Below, one piece after another: positions 22,201-29,345 of a DNA stretch of 64,000 nt. The stretch comes from Azorinus chamasolen. Taxonomy: Eukaryota > Mollusca > Bivalvia > Cardiida > Solecurtidae. The DNA lies in assembly GCA_963576725.1 (NCBI GenBank), contig OY755242.1, forward strand, positions 24,045,869-24,109,868, written 5' to 3'. How positions within the stretch are numbered: position 1 is the stretch's first letter; every line of letters starts with the position of its first letter. Below the pieces are notes generated by a model. That model had not been told where the DNA came from and made no database searches. It saw nothing but the letters and a program-made list of their open reading frames with translations. The position numbers and the translations under genes are program-made.

Positions 22201-23647
22201 TGTCTTGTTTGTAGTACGGGTCCCAAACTGATGAAGAGTATTCGAGGTGTGGCCTGACAAAAGTTATGAATGCTTTCTTCTTTACTTCTTGGTATAGGTG
22301 ACGTCTAAGGAGATTGAGTATCTTGTTTGCTTTACCAGTGATGTTGTTTATATGATGTTTCCAAGTGAGGTCAGATGTGAATTCCACTCCTAGATATGGG
22401 TGATGATCAACTCTCAGGAGGGTGTTGCTTCCAATTGTATAATGAGTGTCGAGATAATTCTTTTTCCTTGTAATCTTGAGAAGGTGACACTTGGAGGAAT
22501 TGAATTTCATGAGCCAAGTATGTGACCAATTAACGAGAGAGTCAATATCGTGTTGCAGTTGTGTCTGATCAGTTGCATTATTGATGGTGCGATACAGCAG
22601 GCAGTCATCGGCAAACAGCTTTATTCTGGTCAAAGGAGAAACATTGTTTGCGATGTCGTTGACATAAAGAAGAAACATCAAAGGCCCAAGTACAGTGCCT
22701 TGAGGAACGCCGGAGATCACTGGGGAGTTGGCCGATGAAGAGCCATCTAAGACGACTCTCTGCTGGCGATGACGTAGCCATGACTCAATCCACTTGTTGG
22801 TGCGTCCAGCAATTCCGTAGTGCTGGATCTTATGCAGCAATCGTCTGTGTGGCACTGTGTCGAAGGCCTTACTAAAGTCTAGGATTAGTAGGTCAGTTGT
22901 TTGACGCCGATCAAGTCTCCTTGAAAGGTCTTCTACTGTGTTTAGGAGTTGAGTTTCACAAGAGTGGTTGGATCTGAAGCCATGTTGGAAGTTGACCAGG
23001 ATATTGTTGTTGTTGAGATGGTTCATGACTTGGCTGAAGATGATGTGCTCCATTGTCTTACACAGAATGCATGTTAGCGATACTGGACGGTAATTTGCTG
23101 GGTTGGTTTTGTCCCCTTTTTTGAAGACCGCAGTAATGTTGGCATTCTTCCAGTCGGATGGAACAATTCCAGTGTTGTATGACTGCTGGAAAATCAATGT
23201 AAGTATAGGGGCAATTTCTGTTGCTACCATCTTCAGGATTCTAGTAGGGAGAAGGTCTGGGCACAAGTAATTGGAGTTCTTTAAAAACTCTCTTTTTAAT
23301 CTTAAAGAAGCTCTCTAGTTATCTTGGCTTTTTTGTCTGTTTTCTATTTTTTCTTCTAATTATGCGCACACCCAAAACGGCAGAATAGTAAGATGACGGC
23401 AGTAGACGAAGTAGAAGCAGTGTGGTAACAGATCAGAACATTTATTTTCAAGTCATATAAATTATTGCAAATACGGGACGGTGGCGTTACCTTCTACGAC
23501 AGTTAGAACAGCTTGTTTCTGTTCCTCTGAACGAAAATCGCTGTGTTTGAAAACGCTTTGCAAGCAGTCATACACCTTCTGCTCCATTTTATTTTGATGT
23601 GTCGCAATCGTGACTGGGATCCGTTTGTAATGACAATAATCTGACAT
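1091..23647 (-). CDS. RECQL5: RecQ-like ATP-dependent DNA helicase, RECQL5 type (spliced gene, 11 exons seen, 3' end off window)
   Basis: RecQ helicases unwind DNA 3' to 5' using ATP; RECQL5 in animals suppresses recombination and travels with RNA polymerase II. The joined exons give 882 codons against about 990 residues in human RecQ5 beta. Seen in order: Walker A MPTGAGKS (61-68), DEAH with the aromatic loop [11 protein letters not shown] (166-180), [35 protein letters not shown], a cysteine-rich zinc-binding segment ending CEKACDVC, then a RECQL5-specific part: the PKLTVA-AREHC junction leading into the KIX-like region, [13 protein letters not shown], a low-complexity acidic stretch, and [19 protein letters not shown] matching the start of the C-terminal SRI-type region. 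All intron phases agree. The final exon was not found in 1-1090 and presumably lies left of the window. Introns are filled with MITEs, and intron 1 carries a retrotransposon. Confidence 0.93.
1518..2119 (-). CDS. RECQL5: RECQL5 exon 10, large low-complexity exon
   Basis: Residues 628-828. The first 25 residues ([20 protein letters not shown]) match human [20 protein letters not shown], the end of the KIX-like region. The rest is Ser/Asp/Asn-rich and probably disordered, including a repeated VCDxKG motif ([21 protein letters not shown]) and a late [13 protein letters not shown] block. Acceptor CTTCAG, donor CAG|GTATGT. Confidence 0.9.
2290..2507 (+). mobile_element. Family A MITE copy with decayed left end
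   Basis: Left end AATAACCATTGG has lost the CCC; the palindrome centre is CCTATAGGAGC. It has inserted into a family B copy whose left part is at 2205-2290. Confidence 0.7.
2759..3187 (+). mobile_element. Family C MITE (pogo/Tigger-like) containing a family A insertion
   Basis: Family description: CAGTAAAACCTCTCTATAAC at one end and its complement at the other, TA at each flank, about 205 bp without insertions, with a palindrome of about 60 bp per arm (GGTGGCTGCTTAAAGCAAGG ... ) centred on CGCTCCTATAGGAGCG. TA duplications and CAG ends fit Tc1/mariner-group pogo/Tigger elements. Here A occupies 2826-3053. Confidence 0.8.
2826..3053 (+). mobile_element. Family A MITE inserted in a family C MITE
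   Basis: TTAA at 2826-2829 and 3050-3053 flank CCCATTCCC...GAATGGG. Flanking bases GGCTGC and AAGCAAGGTG rejoin to the uninterrupted C sequence GGCTGCTTAAAGCAAGG seen at 16257 and 47317, so this is a clean TTAA insertion that defines the element ends. Confidence 0.9.
3847..4087 (+). repeat. Tandem duplication, about 130 bp twice
   Basis: ACTATAGGCATCTTCCTCTC ... TATGAAACCAATATGTGAA ... GTTTGAGTTAT is present at 3858-3960 and 3985-4087 with small differences. Confidence 0.75.
4088..4500 (+). repeat. tRNA-derived SINE-like element
   Basis: TGCAGTGGTCTAGAGGTAAT (A-box-like) followed 35 bases on by GATTTCAAATCCCGGTCC (B-box-like, GGTTCGAATCC pattern) is a tRNA-type internal promoter. Stem pairing is poor, so it is a SINE head rather than a functional tRNA. 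The tail region reaches ACAGACAGACGGACCAACAG and TAGGGTTCCTGCA. Confidence 0.5.
4624..4866 (+). mobile_element. Family B MITE copy
   Basis: Core GCTCCTACAGGAGGTGTCTG at about 4790-4815; right end GGGAAGGGTTAA; left end TTAATCCATTCCC. Confidence 0.72.
4958..5102 (-). CDS. RECQL5: RECQL5 exon 9, start of the KIX-like RNA polymerase II binding region
   Basis: Residues 580-627 plus one base: [20 protein letters not shown], then [20 protein letters not shown], then DLEYDVFK. It continues KAREHCLRLLEEAL of the human protein, whose KIX-like domain binds RNA polymerase II. Of three possible frames only this one is open. Acceptor TATACAG, donor AAAG|GTAGTT. Not visible as a long reading frame because of its size. 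Confidence 0.9.
5110..6645. other. RECQL5 intron 8 content
   Basis: B copies at about 5180-5290 and 5475-5755 (core GGCTCCTATAGGAGCCGTCT at 5669), a B fragment at 5870-5940, then AT-rich unique DNA from 5950 to 6460 in which I see nothing. Confidence 0.5.
6647..6874 (+). mobile_element. Family A MITE, full copy
   Basis: TTAACCCTTTCCTCC left end and GGAGGAAAGGGTTAA right end; near-perfect palindrome around CCTATAGG at 6783-6790. Confidence 0.8.
7045..7146 (-). CDS. RECQL5: RECQL5 exon 8
   Basis: Residues 546-579, 34 whole codons: [20 protein letters not shown] then [14 protein letters not shown]. Human RECQL5 has [32 protein letters not shown] at this place, so the match is close. Acceptor TTATAG, donor GCT|GTAAGT. 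Confidence 0.92.
7297..7429 (-). CDS. RECQL5: RECQL5 exon 7, acidic linker
   Basis: Residues 501-545. [17 protein letters not shown] followed by a charged basic stretch ending [11 protein letters not shown], equivalent to the human GSGDEGR...NLFYQKQMQLRKG segment. The acceptor TTTAG|GG completes the arginine left open by exon 6; the donor is GGG|GTAAAC. Assignment rests on position, phase and composition more than on identity. Confidence 0.82.
7453..7657 (+). mobile_element. Family C MITE, subfamily with AGCTCCTCTAGGAGCT centre
   Basis: CAGTAGAACCCCTCTAATGC start, TGGTCGCATTAGCGGGGTTT TAC end. Sits only about 25 bp upstream (minus strand) of the RECQL5 exon 7 acceptor. Confidence 0.75.
7700..8512. 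other. Family B copies and unique DNA
   Basis: B at 7730-7979 (core GGCCCCTGTAGAAGCTTTCT) and a short B at 7979-8150 sharing the TTAA; 8160-8512 shows no feature. Confidence 0.5.
8513..9534 (+). mobile_element. Degenerate mariner transposon
   Basis: Inverted ends TACGAGGGCTGATTGATAAA (8513) and the complement of ATCAATCACCCCTCGTA (to 9534) are mariner-type, starting with the TA target. Inside, about 8905-9270 translates in drifting frames to [55 protein letters not shown], the N-terminal helix-turn-helix part of a mariner transposase. Stops and frameshifts are many and the catalytic D,D34D half appears deleted, so it is inactive. Confidence 0.8.
9535..11122. other. Intronic DNA with a low-copy repeat
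   Basis: A unit with GGTTGCAGCTTTATGAGATG and CATGCCAAATATGAAGTCTC occurs at about 10030-10120 and in part at 10165-10215; relatives lie at 14650-14730 and 58880-58965. Apart from the TTAA MITE at 10662 nothing else is recognised. Confidence 0.45.
10662..10846 (+). mobile_element. TTAA-flanked MITE, TTAACCTTTAGCCTGCT family
   Basis: Inverted ends TTAACCTTTAGCCTGCT and AGCAGGCTAAATGTTAA. Contains AAACAGTTTGGATCCAGATGAGG, shared with the hairpin of the element at 50773. Confidence 0.65.
11123..12954 (+). mobile_element. Pearl/Helitron-like element with internal minisatellite (long copy 1)
   Basis: Starts ACAAGAGGGCCATGATGGCC, a short palindrome, then TTAATCGCTCACCTG. The body is about ten tandem units of 145-160 bp, each containing ACCATTAGATGATGCTACAT, CTATGAAAAACTGATAAGCC and GGGGCGGGGCCATTTTT. 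A GACGC-rich stretch (GACGCCCGCACGTACGCACG) and a terminal hairpin CACCTTGGCACTTTGTGCCA GGTGAGC end it. Structure resembles bivalve pearl-type or Helitron-derived elements with tandem cores; no coding capacity. Confidence 0.72.
13552..13776 (-). CDS. RECQL5: RECQL5 exon 6, zinc-binding region and linker
   Basis: Residues 426-500 plus two bases. Starts [16 protein letters not shown] and contains CEKACDVC, completing the four-cysteine zinc site, then a lysine-rich stretch and [12 protein letters not shown], matching human LYEGGRKGYGDF. Donor AAAAG|GTGAGG. Confidence 0.93.
13971..14053 (-). CDS. RECQL5: RECQL5 exon 5, zinc-binding region
   Basis: Residues 399-425 plus two bases: [20 protein letters not shown] then INYCEEVK. 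Acceptor TTGTAG, donor CAA|GTGAGT. It corresponds to the segment before the CRHAAIAKYFGD block of human RECQL5 and supplies two zinc-ligand cysteines. The exon is only 83 bases, too short to be noticed as an isolated reading frame. Confidence 0.9.
14080..14332 (+). mobile_element. Chimeric MITE: left half family B, right half family A
   Basis: From 14080 the sequence is B (AATATTCATG, AGAATCTATATTA, GCAAACAGAGTAGACC), but at 14240 it changes, across CCTATAGGAGC, to the A right arm (AAATGCTTTATTTATCACAA ... GGAGGAAAAGGATAA). Confidence 0.75.
14427..14592 (-). CDS. RECQL5: RECQL5 exon 4, helicase motif VI
   Basis: Residues 343-398. Begins [18 protein letters not shown] and contains [10 protein letters not shown], the arginine-finger motif, then [10 protein letters not shown], where the zinc-binding region begins. 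The acceptor is CATAG|A. The donor GCA|GTAGGT is chosen because it alone keeps phase with exon 5. Confidence 0.93.
15060..15235 (+). repeat. Short palindromic repeat, AGAATCATCTC family
   Basis: TCATTAGAATCATCTCAAAG AGACGACTCTAATGA hairpin; relatives at 17390-17500 and 53690-53785 share the flanking CTACCAAAC/GTTTGGTAGAG. Confidence 0.6.
15588..15806 (+). mobile_element. Family A MITE sharing its TTAA with a family B copy
   Basis: The TTAA at 15588 is also the end of a B element (TTCAACATC...AAAGGGTTAA), so the two sit head to tail using one target site. Confidence 0.78.
16193..16396 (+). mobile_element. Family C MITE, uninterrupted copy
   Basis: Ends CAGTAAAACATCTCTATAAC and complement; centre CGCTCCTATAGTAGCG. 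It supplies the empty-site comparison for the A insertion at 2826. Confidence 0.8.
16566..17050 (+). mobile_element. Family B MITE interrupted by a family D MITE
   Basis: B from TTAACCCTTTACTTC (16566) with core CAGCTTCTATAGGAGCCGTC, cut after TCTGATTC by D (TTAA 16688-16691 and 16934-16937), resuming GTTTCTGCTGCGAC and ending GGAGTAAAGGGTTAA at 17050. Confidence 0.78.
16692..16933 (+). mobile_element. Family D MITE (piggyBac-like), in family B
   Basis: Family description: TTAA-CCCTTCGCTTGC ... AAG(A/T)GAAGGG-TTAA, about 242 bp, with a hairpin at one end only: TAAATAGTG...CAGCTCCTGCAGGAGCTG...CACTATTTACA. The remainder (GTGCAACCAGTGCA, GGGCATGGGTAAAGAAGG) is not palindromic. Confidence 0.8.
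17119..17336 (-). CDS. RECQL5: RECQL5 exon 3, helicase domain 2
   Basis: Residues 271-342 plus two bases. Starts [13 protein letters not shown] (motif IV) after an AATAG acceptor and contains AYHAGLK-like PYHAGLKGS and [13 protein letters not shown] (motif V). The donor AG|GTAACC leaves an arginine codon to be completed by exon 4. Confidence 0.94.
17390..17500 (+). repeat. Short palindromic repeat, AGAATCATCTC family
   Basis: CTCTACCAAACACTACTAAT then GCTGCAACTCACTAGAATTG / GAGGATTCTATTAAGTTGCAGC hairpin, in RECQL5 intron 2 close to exon 3. Confidence 0.55.
17997..18548 (+). repeat. Two tandem copies of an ACAAGAGCCGC...GAGCTAA element
   Basis: Copies at 17997-18250 and 18253-18548 begin ACAAGAGCCGCATGCGGCGC, share GGGCCATAACTCCAAAATTT and end ACAGATGAGCTAA. 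A third copy lies at 29346-29636. The 5' palindrome GCCGCATGCGGC and the GAGCTAA end mirror the layout of the pearl-like elements, suggesting one mobilisation system. Confidence 0.6.
18859..19511 (-). CDS. RECQL5: RECQL5 exon 2, helicase domain 1
   Basis: Residues 53-270. The acceptor is a pyrimidine tract ending CTTCTTCAG and the donor is TGG|GTAAAC. Holds the nucleotide-binding loop, [10 protein letters not shown] (motif Ia), DEAH box (motif II), the RecQ aromatic-rich loop and ALTATA (motif III), plus the conserved FRPNLFYEV strand. This is the first RecA-like lobe, uninterrupted and without stop codons. Confidence 0.95.
19762..20004 (+). mobile_element. Family B MITE copy
   Basis: TTAACCCTTTCTC left end; the core is altered to GGCTGCTACATGAGTCATCT; right end GGGAAGGGTCAA. 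Lies in RECQL5 intron 1. Confidence 0.7.
20208..20365 (+). repeat. Long imperfect hairpin
   Basis: ACACTTAGGAATTTTTTATC, CATGATCTTCATCAGCTGTT and GCTGGGTCAGTGGATTG on the left are mirrored by CAATCCACTGACCCAGC, AACAGCTGATGAAGATCGTG and TTCTTAAGTGT on the right; arms are about 75 bp. Probably a small MITE in RECQL5 intron 1. Confidence 0.8.
20440..20645 (-). repeat. tRNA-like SINE or tRNA pseudogene
   Basis: On the minus strand 20486-20566 folds partly as a tRNA: acceptor GCAGCC/GGCTGC, D-arm AGCTCGATCAGTTGGTAGAGC, loop CCTGTAA giving a TGT (Thr) anticodon position, and GGGTTCGAGTCCC. The anticodon stem and outer T-stem pairs are mismatched, and it recurs at 20690 and 20925, so a mobile tRNA-derived repeat is more likely than a working tRNA. 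Preceded by CTCCTGTTACTTTA / TAAAGTAACAGGAG. Confidence 0.6.
20646..20830 (-). repeat. tRNA-like SINE, second copy
   Basis: Same orientation as the first; GGACTCAAAACCGGGACTCC shows a decayed B box. Followed by ACGAGCTCCACAAACCAGAA as in copy one. Confidence 0.55.
20890..20965 (+). repeat. tRNA-like SINE, inverted fragment
   Basis: TGGTTCTGGTGTGCGGATCT ... AGCCCGGGTAGCTCACCCGC ... TCCTCCTGTTACTTTA: the outer parts of the SINE in reverse with the middle of the tRNA-like domain deleted. Confidence 0.5.
21068..21645 (+). pseudogene. Non-LTR retrotransposon 3' fragment, opposite strand
   Basis: Frame 1 reads [20 protein letters not shown] (from 21072), then shifts to [36 protein letters not shown] and DKVQRRAA, hits TGA at 21307, and resumes [20 protein letters not shown] to AHLTE. 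This is the thumb/C-terminal part of a reverse-transcriptase ORF related to, but clearly diverged from, the minus-strand copy next door. With one frameshift and one stop it is dead. The two copies lie tail to tail 170 bases apart. Confidence 0.82.
21818..23300 (-). mobile_element. 5'-truncated non-LTR retrotransposon with intact reverse transcriptase frame
   Basis: An open frame of 482 codons from the first Met (23266) extends a little further upstream without a stop. It holds reverse-transcriptase blocks: [68 protein letters not shown], and the catalytic FADDCLLY. It ends with the [10 protein letters not shown]...[10 protein letters not shown] tail typical of jockey/CR1/L2-type elements. The endonuclease and 5' end are missing. 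It sits in RECQL5 intron 1 in the same orientation as the gene. The lack of stops implies recent insertion. Confidence 0.9.
23491..23647 (-). CDS. RECQL5: RECQL5 exon 1 (start codon)
   Basis: Encodes residues 1-52 plus one base. The ATG at 23647 begins [10 protein letters not shown]; an in-frame TAA lies about 60 bases upstream, so the reading frame does not extend much further unless another exon exists. A second methionine (residue 21, [13 protein letters not shown]) is an alternative start that would give an N-terminus nearer in length to the human protein. The donor GTAACG splits the glycine of VVEG, which is completed by the next exon as [19 protein letters not shown], matching the family pattern [19 protein letters not shown]. 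Confidence 0.85.
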
Positions 23648-23691
23648 TAGACAGGCAAAAACTGCTATACCAGTCTGATGGAGTGGATTCG

Positions 23692-23862
23692 CACATTAAT
23701 CATTTCGTACGCAAAAGCGAATGAATGAAGGAATAAACGAATGCATATGGAATTTAAAGATGAATGAATGAAATTAATGCATCATTTAGAGTCGATGATT
23801 GAGTTAAGAGTCGATGAGTGGATGAATAAATGAATGAATGAATGACTCAACAAATAGACAGA
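23692..23862 (+). repeat. Degenerate GAAT/GAATGAAT microsatellite
   Basis: GAATGAATGAAGG and ATGAATAAATGAATGAATGA, just upstream of the RECQL5 start codon, so within or near its promoter or leader. Confidence 0.7.
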
Positions 23863-23904
23863 CAGGGACAATAACAGATTTATGTATACAATGAATTAAT
23901 GTAA

Positions 23905-24600
23905 TCTGGGACAGGCCATTTTTTTTGCCAAGGTATCATAATTTGAAGTCTTAGAAAAGAACCATTAAAGGATGCTACCTAACAAAAATCAAAGTTCTAA
24001 GCCTTACAGTTTCGGAGAAGATGATTTTTAAAGATTTTCCAATGAAAAAGAGGGTTGTTGGCCCACTATATCGCTCCTATTATAGATTTATAGTGATTGA
24101 CAATGTTATTTTTTAGGCAGACAGCTTTTCGAACAGATAACAGAAATCAGTGTTAACCCGATCACTGCTGAGTATGACTTGACTGAAATTAGTACACAGT
24201 TTGGATTCTGATCTAAAGCATATTTAACTGTTGTGACCTTTGAATAAGGGGAAACTTTTAAACTGTAGTTTCTGATGCGAAAAAGTCTATTTCAAAGTAT
24301 AACCCACAGGGCAGAGCCATGCAATTTTAACCTCAGAATTATGATATTAACACACTTTATAAAGGTATACTAAGAAAATCTATTATCACCAACTATCTGG
24401 AACATGTGGTTTTTGACAAGAAGATTTTTAAACAGTTTCCTATGAAAAACTGTTAAGCCCCAGGGTGGGGCCATTTTTTGGCCTGGGGATAATAATTTGA
24501 ACAATCTTTGTAGAGGACCATTAGATAATGCTACATACCAAATATCAAAGGTCTATGCCTTACAGTTTCAGAAGAAGAAAGATTTCCCTATAAACAAGAG
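23905..24600 (+). repeat. Fragments of pearl-like core units
   Basis: GGGACAGGCCATTTTTTTTG at 23909, core unit text at 23940-24050 and again at 24395-24590 (CCATTAGATAATGCTACATA). Between them, 24055-24250 matches the start of the element at 25089 (TTGGCCC...GACAATGTTATTTTT). Fragmented, no intact ends. Confidence 0.55.
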
Positions 24601-25085
24601 TGTTTGGATCGAGGAACACATGTGTCATCAGAATAAAGGGGAACAAGTTAATGTTGTATTAATTGCTATGCAATACATGAGTCCCCCACCCGATTAAAAA
24701 AAAACTCCACTGACCCACCCACTCATGGTGTAGTTGACAATGGTATATACATGACAAACCTGAATGGTATTTCTAAAAATAATAAGAAAAAAATGACAAA
24801 GGGGAATAACTCCAAATATAATGATGCTAGTTATGACCCTTGTGCATGACACTTCCTCTCATCATGCTTGTTCCATATGTGAAGTTTCAAATCAATGGAA
24901 CAAGTAGATAAAGAGTTATTGTCCGGACAAGACAATATGAAAAGGGGGAATAACTTCAAATATATTGATGCTAGAGTTATGGCCCTTGTGCATAACACTT
25001 CCTCTCACCATGCTTGTTCCATATATGAAGTTTCAAATCAATTGAACCAGTAGATAAAAGAGTTATTGTCTGGACAAAAAAAATG
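24595..25085 (+). repeat. Dispersed repeat with internal duplication
   Basis: Starts AAACAAGAGTGTTTGGATCG. A unit of about 130 bases containing CACTTCCTCTCATCATGCTT, CCATATGTGAAGTTTCAAAT and AGTTATTGTCCGGACAA occurs twice (24810-24940 and 24950-25080). Confidence 0.5.
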
Positions 25086-26120
25086 AACATGAGGGCCATT
25101 GGCCCTATATCTCTCACCTGAGTTGCAGTTATATATTGACAATGTTAATTTTTCAGCAGACAACATTTCTAGCAGATGACAGAAACTTAGTATTAACCCT
25201 TTCACTGCTGAGCCAACTTTAACTAAAACTGACACACAGTTTGGATTCAGATCTAATACCAAGTAACTGTCTGACCAATATCCAAACTGTTTACAACTTG
25301 TGACAATTTTGCTTTAGGTCAAAATGCCGTAAACTGATCTTTAAGAAATTCAAATGACAACAAATCTGAAGCAGACGGCATTACATATCTATATGAAAGA
25401 GCTTACTAGAGTATGCAGTAACCTGGAGAGATTTTAGCATGATGTAACAATTACCCCAAGGGCACTACTGGTCAGTGTTGTAACCTTTAAACTGTAGTTT
25501 CTGATGTGAAGAAGTCTATTTAAAAGTATGGCCCCAGGGTGGAGCCATTTTTGGCCCCGGGTAATAATTTGAACAACCTTGGTAGAGGTCTATTAGGCGA
25601 TGCTTCATACCAAATATCTAAGCTCTAGGGTATGTGGTTTCAGAGGAGAAGATTTTTAAAGGTTTTCCTATATAAGTTTATATAAAACTGATAAGCCCCA
25701 GGACAGTGCCATTTTTGGCCAGGGCTGATAATTTGAACAAACTTGGTAGAGGACCATTAGATGATGCCACATACCAAATCTCTATGGTTTGTGGTTTGAC
25801 AAGATTTTCAAAGCATTAAAAAACGAACTGATAAACCCTGGGTGGGACTATTTTTGGCCTGGGTCATAATTTTAACAAACTTGGTAGAAGTCTATTAATA
25901 GGTGTTTTCAGAGTAGAAGACTTTTAAAGGTTTTCCTATAAGCCCCAGGGCTGGGCCATTTTTGCCCTGGAGTCATCATTTGAACAGACTTGCTAGAGGA
26001 CCATTAGATGATGCTACATACCAAATATCTAAGCTCTACGGTTTGTGGTTTCAGAAGAATATTTTTAAAGATTTTCAGTCATAAACAACAGATAAGCCCT
26101 GGGGCAGGGCCATTTTGATT
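25085..26120 (+). repeat. Pearl-like element, degenerate copy
   Basis: Starts ACATGAGGGCCATTGGCCCT; after 25500 come about five core units with TAAGCCCCAGG and CCATTTTTGGCC landmarks. No terminal GTGCCAGGTGAGC hairpin is seen at the right end, so it is truncated. Confidence 0.5.
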
Positions 26121-26455
26121 GAATGAGGGATAATCAAGGGCAACTTTAAATATTGACCGTCCACTTTTCAAAACTGAGGATATAAAAATAAAAACAAAAT
26201 CAACAAAATCTGACTTAATATTTTTATTCAACAATCAAATACAATTATAGCTTTACTCATAGGCAATTAAAATAGCTCACTAACTCAATACATTTCATTT
26301 GATTAACTTTGGTCAAGCTAGATCTGGCTTCATATTATCAACAACAAAGATGAGACTATCAAACTGTTTGGATCTTTAACCCCTTTACTTCATGAATTGA
26401 CAATCCAGTAATTGAGTCTGTCCATCATGAACATTAATTCATTTAATTCTTGCAT

Positions 26456-26672
26456 TTAACCCATTCCTCCATAGGCTATATTTAGATCCAACCTCTTTGA
26501 ATGAATCTACCCAAAAGGAGCGTTTACTAGAGAAAAGTAAAATTTTAGAATTTTGTAGTTTGAAACTGTTATGATAAATAGAGCATTTGCTCCTATAGGA
26601 GCAAATGCTCTATTTATCACAATGGTTTCAAGAAGTGGTTATTACAGACATATCTATGGAGGAAAGGGTTAG
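26456..26672 (+). mobile_element. Family A MITE, full copy
   Basis: TTAACCCATTCCTCC at the left; the right end GGAAAGGGTTAG has one mismatch in the target site and abuts a B copy. Confidence 0.78.
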
Positions 26673-26916
26673 CCCTTCCCTGTTCTATGTTTATTCCAAA
26701 TTTAAATATGTACTGAATATTCATGGATGAAATAGTTATAATGAAGTATGGAAAGTGGGACAGTGTAGCCATTTCAGAAAGTAAAGAAACAGATCTTTCA
26801 AAATCCACTAACAAACAGAGCAGACCCTGATCCAGACCTCTTTTAGGAGCCGTCTGATCTGGGTCTACTCTGTTTGCAAATGCTTGAAAACACATTTATA
26901 TGAAGGAAAAGGTTAA
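26670..26916 (+). mobile_element. Family B MITE copy, adjoining family A
   Basis: Core CCTCTTTTAGGAGCCGTCTG; right end GGAAAAGGTTAA. Shares its left junction with the A copy ending at 26672. Confidence 0.7.
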
Positions 26917-27543
26917 CATATAATATTGGAAGATGTATTGCCATGCCAAATGGAAGAGAAGCAGACATAATTGAAGTAATCAGAGCAGACATTGGGTCTA
27001 TGTTATTTGCAAATAGTGTAAAAAAAAAGTCAGATTACCAAATGGAGGGTTGACCCTTTACCTGTTGAATATCCATGTAAGAAATAATGACATCATTTAT
27101 GATAATTAGATCATTTTTCATAATGACATATGAAAATAGGACATACCGGTATTTGTGCAAGTAGATCTATATTATACCCTGTGCAAACAGAGCAGACCCT
27201 GCTCAGGTATCTCCTTTAGGATGTGTCTGATCTGGGTCTACTTTGTTTGCAAATACTTGAACAGGCATTTATATGAAGAAAAGGGTTACAACACAAGTGA
27301 CACAAGGTCTCATCTTGATCCAAACTAATTCAAAACTCATCAAATCACATATAGCAGGTAAGAGATCAAAATAAATCAATATCACAGTGCAGTACAACCT
27401 CATTCATGTCAGAAAAGTGACATTATTTGGCCATGGATGAAACTATACAATCAAATCTATTTTATTTCATAAGCAAACAGAGCAGACCCTCAATAGGAAA
27501 GGGGTTAACAAAATATTATTGCTTTTACTCATAGACATGCCTT

Positions 27544-27792
27544 TTAACCTTTCCCTTATGTAAGCGGATTTTTGCACATCTGCAAACAGAGTAGACCCAG
27601 ATCAGATGGCTCCTATAGGAGCCGTCTGATCAGGGTCTGCTCTGTTTGCTTATGGTGTAATATAGATCTGATTCTACAGCGTCTGTCCATCAGAGCCAAA
27701 ATGTCATGTGTTCATATACCATTACAAAACATAATCTCATTAATATTTATGACATTATTTCTTACATGAATATACAACAGGGAAAGGGTTAA
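27544..27792 (+). mobile_element. Family B MITE, full copy
   Basis: TTAACCTTTCCC to GGGAAAGGGTTAA, core GGCTCCTATAGGAGCCGTCT perfect. The next, shorter B copy starts at the same TTAA (27789). Confidence 0.78.
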
Positions 27793-28218
27793 GGCCTTTG
27801 CAAACAGTAGACCCAGATCAGATGACTCTTGTTATAAGTTATAAATAGCTAGAGTCATTTAATCTGGGTCTACTGTTTGATAATAAGATGGCTATATAGC
27901 TGGTTCTGTAGTCTAAGTCATGGCCAAAATTTCTGACAAAATTAATGACATCATGGATCTTTATAATAGTATATGAACACATTAATATTTATTGTTTTTG
28001 GCAATGGCAGAAAGTGTAAAACCAGATCTATTATAATTCGAAAAGCACACAAAGAAGATTCTGATCAGATGGCTCCTACATGAGCCATCTTGTCTGGATA
28101 TACATGTACTCTCTTTGCAAAGGCACCGGAAGACATCTCTACCAAGTAATTGGTTCAATTATCCTTGCTACGGAAGGTAACTGAGGCAAGCTACACTGGA
28201 CAAAAACTAAGATTATCT

Positions 28219-28453
28219 TTAACCCTTTCCCTGTTCTATGTTTATTTCAAATTTCAATACCTACTGCATATTCATGAACAAAACAATTATAATGAAATAT
28301 GGAAGGTGGAACATCCATTTCAGAAACTAAAGAAACAGATCTATCAAATTCTGTAAGCAAACAGAGCAGACCCTGATTAGACGGCTCCTATAGGAGACGT
28401 CTGATCTGGGTCTACTCTGTTTGCATATGCATATTTATAGAGGAAAGGGTTAA
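28219..28453 (+). mobile_element. Family B MITE (piggyBac-like), reference copy
   Basis: Family description: TTAA-CCCTTTCC ... GGAAAGGG-TTAA, about 235-250 bp, non-coding. An ATATTCATG-bearing outer part is followed by GCAAACAGAGCAGACCCTGA, a palindrome around GGCTCCTATAGGAGCC, and GATCTGGGTCTACTCTGTTT GC. This copy has intact TTAA at both ends. It is the commonest repeat in the window. Confidence 0.8.
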
Positions 28454-28799
28454 GACAATGTAACCTGTATAACTTAGTTAATACATGTATAAAAACATTA
28501 TCTTTGAGACACATGGTCACAAATCATGTGGGAAACTTATCTGAAAACTTTCGATTTCACCAGGACTAGAAATTTAAAAACATCACGTATTACGACTTTA
28601 TCGCACTTGTTCATTAATTTCACAAAATGTGACTAGTATTGGGAATCAGATGCAAAAAGTTTACTCGATCAGCGGCGCACATGCGCAATCGATCATCAAA
28701 TAAAAATCATGATTAAATCCTAAAATGGTCAGCTTATTTGAGTTTGGGTAATTGCCAAATATGGTTTGTAGGTTTTCAATCAATGTATATCCAGACCTG

Positions 28800-29039
28800 T
28801 TAACCCTTCGCTTGCTATTCATGTCAATATACCTACCTGTAAATAGTGAAAACCCAGATGAGCAGGAGCTGTCTCATCAGGGTCTGCACTATTTACATGT
28901 TGATTGTGCAACCAGTGCACTCCACAGCGGTGATTGCAAAGCCAAATACTTGTACACAGTGAAGATATATGTAAATATTCAACAGGCCATGGGTAAAGAA
29001 GGAAAAATGTATTTTAAAATTCAGCAAGAGAAGGGTTAA
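28800..29039 (+). mobile_element. Family D MITE, full copy with eroded hairpin
   Basis: TTAA both ends; the hairpin left arm lost GACAGCTCCTGC, leaving ATGAGCAGGAGCTGTCTCAT. Confidence 0.78.
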
Positions 29040-29345
29040 TTATGGTCTATCCTTTCTCAATTGTCACGTCGGAACCTGAACAGCGTGATCGCCGAGAATT
29101 GCGATTAATTGCCACATCATCAGCGACAACAAATACATCAGCACTATGGAAATAATCAAAATATGTAAAACCTGTATAAACCCTTTATATCTGATAAGAA
29201 TGCATATTTAATGTAGTTCCATGTCAGCCAGGTCTTAGACAGAATTATCACTGAATGTTATTATTAAACTCTTTCCTTCATAAATATTTGTAATATTCAA
29301 TCTGTTATAAATATTTATTTAATCACTGTAGTAAAAACATTAAAA

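Larger units (their letters stand above)
26120..28218. other. Intergenic DNA rich in family B
   Basis: B copies at about 27050-27288 and 27465-27512, plus 27789-27900 and 27960-28140 in addition to those listed; 26150-26370 is AT-rich with no recognised feature. Confidence 0.5.
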
